Below are positions 1 through 5,292 of a DNA stretch of 8,819 nucleotides, piece by piece. The stretch lies in the NCBI GenBank assembly GCA_964461295.1, contig CAYWTX010000662.1, positions 1-8,819 of the forward strand, in the 5' to 3' direction. Made by a program: the position numbers and the translations under genes. Position 1 is the first letter of the stretch. The number at the start of each line of letters is the position of its first letter. Below the pieces are notes generated by a model. It saw only the letters and a program-made list of their open reading frames with translations. It did no database searches and was not told the origin of the DNA. Source of the stretch: CAYWTX01 sp964461295. GTDB lineage: Bacteria > Planctomycetota > Phycisphaerae > SM23-33.

Positions 1-1350
<1,350 letters not shown>

Positions 1351-1360
1351 ATATTCGTTG

Positions 1361-1380
1361 TCCCGGCCCGAAGGCCGGAA
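1361..1380 (-). other. UUCG-tetraloop hairpin just before 16S
   Basis: On the minus-strand RNA a six-base CCGGCC arm (1378-1373) and GGCCGG arm (1368-1363) flank a UUCG loop closed by C-G, the exceptionally stable cUUCGg tetraloop. A G-U and a U-A pair extend it to 1361 and 1380. It lies about 11 bases before the expected mature 16S 5' end and could mark a processing site or nucleate folding. The loop is only the stable form on the minus strand, matching the direction of rRNA transcription. Confidence 0.75.
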
Positions 1381-1412
1381 TAAATACTTCCCAACGAGGT
1401 TTGAAACCAGTT

Positions 1413-1440
1413 TGTCGGACCTTTTAGGGGTGGTCCGACA
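1413..1440 (-). other. leader hairpin, 9-bp stem
   Basis: TGTCGGACC (1413-1421) and GGTCCGACA (1432-1440) form a perfect nine-base-pair stem with a ten-base loop. It is part of the rRNA leader hairpin series. A second hairpin, CCCCGTC (1447-1453) with GACGGGG (1460-1466), follows directly. Confidence 0.7.
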
Positions 1441-1473
1441 GGTCTCCCCCGTCTCGAAGGACGGGGAAGCTAA

Positions 1474-1513
1474 ACTCAAAATCCATTGGCAGTTCGTCAC
1501 GAGGATTTTGAGT
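1474..1513 (-). other. leader hairpin, 11-bp stem, competing with a long-range helix
   Basis: ACTCAAAATCC (1474-1484) and GGATTTTGAGT (1503-1513) are perfect reverse complements around an 18-base loop. The loop and three bases of one arm (1495-1505, CGTCACGAGGA) are themselves a perfect 11-base complement to 1590-1600 (TCCTCGTGACG). The two helices therefore either exclude each other at three positions or combine as a pseudoknot. In the minus-strand transcript the 1590-1600 arm is made first. Confidence 0.7.
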
Positions 1514-1600
1514 CGCTCTCCCGCTCGCAAGTGGGGAGAGCCGGATCTTTCCCCCCGCCAGGGCGTGACTGCCCCGCGGGTTGGACGCTTCCTCGTGACG
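1495..1600 (-). other. long-range 11-bp helix in rRNA leader
   Basis: CGTCACGAGGA at 1495-1505 and TCCTCGTGACG at 1590-1600 pair perfectly over 11 bases. Between them lies an independent eight-base-pair hairpin, GCTCTCCC (1515-1522) with GGGAGAGC (1534-1541). The outer helix would enclose this hairpin and overlap one arm of the 1474-1513 stem. This arrangement is what one expects from processing or antitermination structures, but no specific function can be read from it. Confidence 0.6.
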
Positions 1601-1607
1601 GCTCCAC

Positions 1608-1628
1608 TGTTCACTTTTGAAATAGCTC
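1608..1628 (-). promoter_or_regulatory. boxA-like antitermination site
   Basis: Minus strand reads GAGCTATTTCAAAAGTGAAC, resembling the GCTCTTT(G/A)A-type boxA of bacterial rRNA leaders that binds NusB-S10. It sits downstream of both candidate promoters and upstream of the 16S hairpins, the usual place. The match to the E. coli core is partial (GCTATTTCA against GCTCTTTAA), so the call rests mainly on position. Confidence 0.5.
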
Positions 1629-1641
1629 TTGTTGCTGCCAG

Positions 1642-1690
1642 CCCTTCGCCACTTGCCGCCGCCTCATCGCTTCGGCCGTTTGGCGAAGGG
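1642..1690 (-). other. leader hairpin, 10-bp stem
   Basis: CCCTTCGCCA (1642-1651) and TGGCGAAGGG (1681-1690) are perfect complements enclosing 29 bases that are themselves GC-rich. It starts about seven bases downstream of the candidate -10 element at 1697-1702, so a transcript from that promoter would begin almost at the hairpin's foot. Confidence 0.6.
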
Positions 1691-1696
1691 TCCCAA

Positions 1697-1724
1697 AGTC
1701 TATCCGTTTCGCAGTCGCCGTCAA
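1697..1724 (-). promoter_or_regulatory. candidate rRNA promoter P2 (TTGACG-16-TAGACT)
   Basis: On the minus strand TTGACG (1724-1719) is separated by 16 bases from TAGACT (1702-1697). Five of six and four of six bases match the sigma70 consensus. It lies about 170 bases downstream of the stronger promoter at 1868-1896. Tandem promoters are common upstream of rRNA genes, which supports the call. Confidence 0.5.
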
Positions 1725-1867
1725 GACTAATTCTTGGATTATCCGAAAAAACTTATCGACAACTCCGCGAATCGATTCTAAGGCCTATCCTGTGCAATTC
1801 TTACCGAACGTTGGTTGAGTGATATTCCACCGCCCCCACAACCAAAGCCCACTCGCTTGCCACCCGA

Positions 1868-1896
1868 ATTATAGCACTTCGCCCACCCCGAATCAA
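1868..1896 (-). promoter_or_regulatory. main rRNA promoter P1 (TTGATT-17-TATAAT)
   Basis: On the minus strand TTGATT (1896-1891) is followed after exactly 17 bases by a perfect TATAAT (1873-1868). The expected start of transcription is near 1861. It lies between the stop codon of the membrane protein gene (1943) and the leader, so the rRNA operon has its own promoter. No convincing terminator for the upstream gene is seen; a weak five-base-pair stem GCCGC/GCGGC spans 1909-1927. Confidence 0.8.
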
Positions 1897-1942
1897 GCGC
1901 CATTGAGAGCCGCCCCCCCGCTGCGGCGATTGTCAGCCTAAC

Positions 1943-2998
1943 TCACTTGTCATCAGCCTGTTGCGTCTTCCTCTCCTTCCGCTTCGCCGCCGACTCCGCG
2001 TATCGCTGCAGTTGCCCCATCTTCTCCCGCACTTCCTGGGCGAACCGCGAGTTGGGGAACTCGCTACTGATTGCATTGCCAGCAGTTATGGCGTCCGTCC
2101 ACCGCTGATCGGCCACGCAGATCGAGAATTGCACGCCGAGATTCTGCAGCCGGGCCCTGAACACGCCCCGGGCCGATTCCTCGAGCGCCGCAGCCTCCTG
2201 CGGAGTCAGGTAGCCATCGAGTTGCTTGAGCATTTCCACGCCGGCGTCGACGTCGTTCTTCCGCACGGCCTCGCCGTATGCCTGCAACAGCTCGCGTTTG
2301 TGCTCGCTTCGGGCGGCCTTGATGCGGTCGGGCAGCGCGCCCGCTTTAGGATTGTTTGCGAATAGCCGCATAATTCGCTGCGATTCCCGCAGCGCCCGCG
2401 CCCACTGCCGCGCACGGCAGAGATCCTCGATCCCCTGCACGGCCAGGTCGACCTTCTCCTCCAGCGTCGCGGCTCGCGACTTCTCGATGTCCTCGCGCAG
2501 CTTGGCGGCCTCGTCGGCCTGGCCGAAGCGGCTCTCGATGACTTCCACGAGCTTGCGAGCCGGGGCGTACTCCTGGCGGATGATATCGCCGTGGATCGCT
2601 TCGCGCAGGGCCTCCAACTCGCGGTCGCGATAGATCAGGCTCTTGGCGTTGTCCGACAGCGGGGCCACCTCAGCCAGTTCCTTCAGGCTGCGTCCCACGT
2701 CCTCGACGATGGTCTCGACGCGGCCCATCCGGCCGGCGATCAACGCGATGCCCGCTTCGCTGGCGACCAAGACGCCGACCACGCCGTACAGCACGAACGC
2801 CCACAGCATCGCGATCATCTCGACGACCAGGGCGAGCAACCACTGCGTGGCGTTGGTTCCCTCGGCCGGATCGAGCAGTTTGAGGACGGCCACCGCGACG
2901 GTCGCCGCCGCCGCAATGGCCAGGAAAATCACCGTGGCGACGAGGGCCGTTCGTGCAAACTTGGCTACCGCGTTGAAGCGTCCCATTTCGTCCGGCAT
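1943..2998 (-). CDS. two-helix membrane protein with TPR-like helical domain
   Basis: Predicted 351-residue protein, not recognised as a named family. Residues about 17-42 and 53-80 are hydrophobic enough to span the membrane, joined by a short loop (DPAEGTNATQ). The rest, about 85-351, is charged, helical and probably cytosolic. It contains several helix pairs with the feel of tetratricopeptide repeats, for example around RQWARALRESQRIMRLF, VDAGVEMLKQL and QRWTDAITAGNAISSEFP, and ends in a basic and polar tail (KRKERKTQQADDK). Such proteins often act as scaffolds, but no function can be assigned. The start at 2998 is chosen because AAGGAG lies six bases upstream (3010-3005). The longer in-frame start at 3088 falls inside the -35 element of the promoter at 3060-3088 and has no such site. 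The gene precedes the rRNA operon on the same strand, but the latter has its own promoter. Confidence 0.85.
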   Translation of the reverse strand: MPDEMGRFNAVAKFARTALVATVIFLAIAAAATVAVAVLKLLDPAEGTNATQWLLALVVEMIAMLWAFVLYGVVGVLVASEAGIALIAGRMGRVETIVEDVGRSLKELAEVAPLSDNAKSLIYRDRELEALREAIHGDIIRQEYAPARKLVEVIESRFGQADEAAKLREDIEKSRAATLEEKVDLAVQGIEDLCRARQWARALRESQRIMRLFANNPKAGALPDRIKAARSEHKRELLQAYGEAVRKNDVDAGVEMLKQLDGYLTPQEAAALEESARGVFRARLQNLGVQFSICVADQRWTDAITAGNAISSEFPNSRFAQEVREKMGQLQRYAESAAKRKERKTQQADDK

Positions 2999-3004
2999 CA
3001 ATTT

Positions 3005-3010
3005 CTCCTT
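3005..3010 (-). promoter_or_regulatory. ribosome binding site deciding the start at 2998
   Basis: AAGGAG on the minus strand, six bases before ATG at 2998. It selects the internal start over the in-frame ATG at 3088. Confidence 0.8.
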
Positions 3011-3059
3011 GCGCCGGGCGACACATCCAAGCCGTCGACCGTCGCGATTGGTTCCCAGA

Positions 3060-3088
3060 ATACTATGCCCGCGGCCGGGGCGTGTCAA
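3060..3088 (-). promoter_or_regulatory. promoter of the membrane protein gene (TTGACA-17-TAGTAT)
   Basis: A perfect -35 TTGACA (3088-3083) and a -10 TAGTAT (3065-3060, four of six) are separated by 17 bases on the minus strand. Transcription would start near 3053, giving a leader of about 55 bases before the ATG at 2998. Confidence 0.75.
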
Positions 3089-3197
3089 ACAAGCAGTCAG
3101 CTTTCAGCGACCCGTTGTCCGCCACGAGAACAAGGCGCCCGCTCCCCGCTCCAGATGCGGATGGCTGAGAACGGACCGCCGAAAGCTCATTTCGCAA

Positions 3198-3225
3198 TTG
3201 CACACGCGCCGCCGGCCGATACAAT
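3198..3225 (+). promoter_or_regulatory. candidate promoter of the 79-residue protein gene
   Basis: TACAAT at 3220-3225 is a good -10 element. TTGCAC at 3198-3203, 16 bases upstream, matches the -35 consensus only at its first three bases. The start of transcription would be about 45 bases before the ATG at 3278. It lies in the region divergent to the promoter at 3060-3088. Confidence 0.45.
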
Positions 3226-3264
3226 GGCCCCTTGCGTTTGCCCTGGGAACACATCGAGAAGCAT

Positions 3265-3270
3265 AAGGAG
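3265..3270 (+). promoter_or_regulatory. ribosome binding site of the small gene
   Basis: AAGGAG seven bases before the ATG at 3278. This near-ideal site is the main reason for accepting such a short reading frame as a real gene. Confidence 0.75.
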
Positions 3271-3277
3271 TAGTGAA

Positions 3278-3517
3278 ATGGCAGTGGACAAGGAATTGCT
3301 GCGGTCGGCCCAGATGCTGAATTTTGAGTTGGTCTACATCCGACAGTACGTCTGCAACTGGGCGCCCGACGTCGCCGCCGATCTCTGGCCGGACAACGAG
3401 CCCAGCCCCCGCGAGAAGCACGCCCAAGACCTTCTGGCGGCTGCGGAGCGCCGCGACGTCGCCACGCCAGGCCTCAAGCCCTCTGGCCCCGGCGTCCCGC
3501 CCCGCAAGGTCGAGTAG
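3278..3517 (+). CDS. 79-residue protein of unknown function
   Basis: Not recognised. The first 35 residues look helical and mix hydrophobic and charged positions (KELLRSAQMLNFELVYIRQY), with one cysteine in the sequence YVCNWAPD. The middle (residues about 47-60) is charged and helical (REKHAQDLLAAAERRD), and the C-terminus is rich in Pro, Gly and Lys and probably disordered. There is no signal peptide or membrane segment. Support comes from the strong AAGGAG at 3265-3270, a plausible -10 at 3220-3225, third-position GC bias, and an intergenic position. Repeat copy 1 begins only about 22 bases after the stop. A longer minus-strand open frame overlapping this gene (3104-3724) lacks these signals and runs into the repeat, so it was not called. 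Confidence 0.65.
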   Translation: MAVDKELLRSAQMLNFELVYIRQYVCNWAPDVAADLWPDNEPSPREKHAQDLLAAAERRDVATPGLKPSGPGVPPRKVE

Positions 3518-3539
3518 CATTCGCCGATTGGCGACGGGC

Positions 3540-3731
3540 GGTTGCCAACCCCAGAGCCTGTGAAGGAATTGCAGAAGCAGTTCCATCCCTCTTCGCCCGA
3601 AAGGGGCGGCCAGAATCTGGCCGGGGGCGTAAGCCCAAGGTAGAGAATGGATTAGGCGAGATGCCCTGAAGGGGCAACACAAAGCCTCCCGCGTGGGCCT
3701 GGCCGCGAGTTCCGATTCTTCCACAAACTCT
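3540..3731 (+). repeat. dispersed palindromic repeat, copy 1
   Basis: From 3551 to 3731 this aligns without any gap to 7963-8143 (143 of 181 bases identical by hand count, about 79 percent). It is built from small hairpins: GGTTGCCAACC (3540-3550), CGCCC/GGGCG (3594-3608), GGCCAGAATCTGGCC (3608-3622), GGGC-GTAA-GCCC (3625-3636) and GCCC/GGGC (3663-3675). Best conserved blocks are CCGGGGGCGTAAGCC, AATGGATTAGGCGAGA and CCACAAACTCT at the end. It lies between the convergent genes ending at 3517 and 3801. All three frames of one strand stay roughly readable in both copies simply because there are no gaps, so protein-coding is not implied. Confidence 0.9.
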
Positions 3732-3746
3732 CAGACCAAACCGGCA

Positions 3747-3772
3747 AAGGGCAGGACTTCGGTCCTGCCCTT
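3747..3772. terminator. strong hairpin, likely bidirectional terminator
   Basis: AAGGGCAGGAC (3747-3757) and GTCCTGCCCTT (3762-3772) form an 11-base-pair stem around TTCG. It lies 28 bases beyond the stop of the minus-strand URO-D-like gene (3801) and 16 bases after repeat copy 1. On the plus strand the loop is the very stable cUUCGg form, followed by CTCGC; on the minus strand the tail is TGCCGGTTTGG. Neither tail is a clean T run, so it may serve convergent transcripts from both sides or act as an RNA 3' stabiliser. Confidence 0.7.
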
Positions 3773-3800
3773 CTCGCTGCGCACCACACGTCGCGATCCG

Positions 3801-5138
3801 CTACATCCCCTCCGCGCACCGCAGGGCGATCTGTGCCCACCTGCCCGGCCGATCCGCCTCGCCGCTGAACGTGTGCGTGTCCTTGAGGATCATCTCCAGG
3901 CGGCAGCCTTTGGTGATCTCCAGCGTCTCGCGGATCGACTGCTCCACCAAGGCCCAGTCCACCTTCGGCGCACAGACCATCGCCGGGTTGGGCTTCCACG
4001 AGTACACGTATCGGTTGCCGAGTTTCTCGGCCGCCAGGGCGCGGTTGCACCACGGCGAGACGCTCACTCGCCGCAGTCGCGGGATGGCCGGCAGCACCAG
4101 ATCGAACTTCCGGTCCAGCGGTTCGCAGCAGCCGTAGCAGGCCAGGCCGAAGCGATTGATCAGCGGAAGCTGGTAGGGCAGGACGAATTCGGCAAATTGA
4201 TCCGGCCCCACGCCGACGAACTCCTGGCTTTCGGACAGGCCCCAGATGTCGCCGATGCGCAGGTTCTCTGTCGCCTCTCCGGGGCTCCGCGCGTTGGAAC
4301 GATCCTCTTTCCGGGGCTTACACCCAGAGCTGCCTGCTGCCTGCTCCCTGCTGCCTGCTGCCTCGTCCCTCCCCACGGGCAGTTCATCGGTGTGCCCCAG
4401 GCCGCCGGACCCCACGCCGTCGTCAGGCCCGAAGTTGGGCGGCACGACGCCCTCGCGTTCGTACACGCCCAACTCTCGCATCTTCTCGTCGCGCAGAAAC
4501 GCCATCAACTCGTGGATCAGGCCCGGCTCGTCGTACAGGTCCATCATCACCTGGTCCAGCCCCCGCAGCAGCACCAGGTCCCACGTCAGGCCCACCGTCC
4601 ACACGGGCCAGCCGTGCAGTCGCACGTTCAGCAGGTCGCCCACCGCCTCGCCCGCCAGCGCCAGCCGCGCCTGGCTCGCCTCGTGGTCCACGCGGATTTC
4701 CCGCGGCCGCAGCTTCCTCGTGTCCGCCGGCGCCTTGATCGGCGGGTCCCAGTGATAGCTGCCGAGGTCCTCGGTGCGGACGTGCGGCACGGGCACGCCG
4801 TAATCGCCGCGGTGGAGCACCCAGCCGACGTTGAAGTTCCGCGTGATGGGCGCGTCGTCGCGGATTCGCTCGGCCCGGAAGATCGTCTGGCGCAGTTGCC
4901 GCTCCCAGTCGCGGGCCGCCCCGACCGCGCAACGCAGGGCCGTGTCCGGCACGCAATCGCGCCAGCCGCCTTCGGGACTGGCCAGCACCACCGCCCGCGT
5001 CGGGCGCAGGCCGTTGTGGTCCAGCCACAGCCTGGCCTTCGCCGCGTTGGGCTCCTCGCCCGCGTGCGCCGCCACCTTCGCCGCCAGCTCGCGCAGGATC
5101 GCCCTGTCCGCGGTCGCCATGCCGTTCGATTCCGTCAT
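3801..5138 (-). CDS. uroporphyrinogen-decarboxylase-like (URO-D/CIMS superfamily) protein
   Basis: 445 residues. Overall length, the TIM-barrel-like pattern and the motif ACYGCCEPLDRKFD (residues about 333-346) mark it as a member of the large URO-D-like group found in many copies in Planctomycetota and Lentisphaerota. Relatives include true uroporphyrinogen decarboxylase of heme synthesis and corrinoid-dependent methyltransferases of the MtaA/MtbA type. The Cys-Cys pair at 337-338 could bind a metal or corrinoid-related thiolate, as in the methyltransferase branch; the substrate cannot be deduced. Other landmarks are WTVGLTWDLVLLRGLDQVMMDLYDEP in segments around 180-205 and SESQEFVGVGPDQFAEF after residue 300. 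Residues about 255-292 are a low-complexity insert (see separate entry). The start at 5138 has GGGAGG four to five bases upstream; the later Met at residue 7 has no such site. It is divergent to the gene at 5293 and is followed by a terminator hairpin at 3747-3772. Confidence 0.85.
   Translation of the reverse strand: MTESNGMATADRAILRELAAKVAAHAGEEPNAAKARLWLDHNGLRPTRAVVLASPEGGWRDCVPDTALRCAVGAARDWERQLRQTIFRAERIRDDAPITRNFNVGWVLHRGDYGVPVPHVRTEDLGSYHWDPPIKAPADTRKLRPREIRVDHEASQARLALAGEAVGDLLNVRLHGWPVWTVGLTWDLVLLRGLDQVMMDLYDEPGLIHELMAFLRDEKMRELGVYEREGVVPPNFGPDDGVGSGGLGHTDELPVGRDEAAGSREQAAGSSGCKPRKEDRSNARSPGEATENLRIGDIWGLSESQEFVGVGPDQFAEFVLPYQLPLINRFGLACYGCCEPLDRKFDLVLPAIPRLRRVSVSPWCNRALAAEKLGNRYVYSWKPNPAMVCAPKVDWALVEQSIRETLEITKGCRLEMILKDTHTFSGEADRPGRWAQIALRCAEGM
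4263..4376 (-). repeat. repeat-derived in-frame insert inside the URO-D-like gene
   Basis: Residues about 255-292 between DELP and LRIGDIWG are unlike the rest of the protein. The first half (about 4330-4362) is a tract of GCAGCAGG/GCAGGGA units encoding AAGSREQAAGS. The second half, read on the coding strand (4332 to 4263), resembles the dispersed repeat: GGGTGTAAGCCC against GGGCGTAAGCCC (11 of 12), and GCCCCGGAGAGGCGACAGAG against the corresponding block of copies 1 and 2 (17 of 24 over the block by hand count), with a two-base length difference between them. The insert keeps the reading frame, so the protein probably tolerates it as a surface loop. Confidence 0.6.
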
Positions 5139-5292
5139 GTCGCCTCCCAGGATGGTCGCTCACGGTAGCGGCGGCCCCGGCCCGCATGCAAGGCAATTGG
5201 CGGTGGAACCCGTCGCCGCAGGAGGGTATAAACCTTTGATCCGGTCGAAGTGAACCGGCCCCCGCAATCATGGAACTGCATGCAGGTGAACT
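5139..5292. promoter_or_regulatory. divergent intergenic region with possible promoter and dyads
   Basis: The 154 bases separate the starts of the URO-D-like gene (minus) and the exported protein gene (plus). An AT-rich TATAAA at 5227-5232 is the only good -10-like element for the plus strand; its -35 partner (TGGAAC, 5204-5209) is weak. CCGGT (5241-5245) and ACCGG (5254-5258) form an 18-base dyad just downstream, and a perfect CTGCATGCAG palindrome sits at 5276-5285. GCATGCA recurs at 5184-5190. These could be operator sites, which is an inference only. Confidence 0.35.

Larger units (their letters stand above)
1351..1861 (-). ncRNA. rRNA operon leader, highly structured, about 510 nt
   Basis: Stretch without a credible gene between the promoter at 1868-1896 and the 16S 5' end. 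In transcription order (minus strand) it holds a hairpin at 1690-1642, a boxA-like site at 1628-1608, one arm of a long-range helix at 1600-1590, and hairpins at 1541-1515, 1513-1474, 1466-1447, 1440-1413 and 1380-1361. Open frames here overlap these helices or run into the 16S gene, so they are treated as spurious. rRNA leaders commonly carry antitermination and processing signals; this is the likely role here. The 3' flank of the 16S, needed to see an RNase III processing stem, is outside the window. Confidence 0.8.

Noticed and set aside
2591..3517. Plus-strand frame of 308 codons running into the small gene
   Set aside because: Most of it is antisense to the membrane protein gene. Only the part from 3278 has a ribosome binding site and is kept.
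3104..3724. Minus-strand 206-codon frame spanning repeat copy 1 and the small gene
   Set aside because: Its N-terminus is just the repeat translated, with a similar but truncated translation at copy 2. The remainder is antisense to the 79-residue gene and extends over its promoter. There is no ribosome binding site.
3540..3731. CRISPR array or tRNA interpretation of the palindromic repeat
   Set aside because: There are no regularly spaced identical units and no cloverleaf with a CCA-adjacent acceptor stem. The hairpins are of several different sequences.
4330..4362. GCAGCAGG tract as a phase-variation microsatellite
   Set aside because: The units are imperfect and interrupted (GCAGGGA, GCAGGCA), so slippage would be limited. 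It is better explained as part of the inserted repeat-like sequence.
3693..5168. Plus-strand open frame of 491 codons opposite the URO-D-like gene
   Set aside because: The translation is rich in Arg, His, Pro and Gln with no family resemblance, and it is fully antisense to a well-supported gene.
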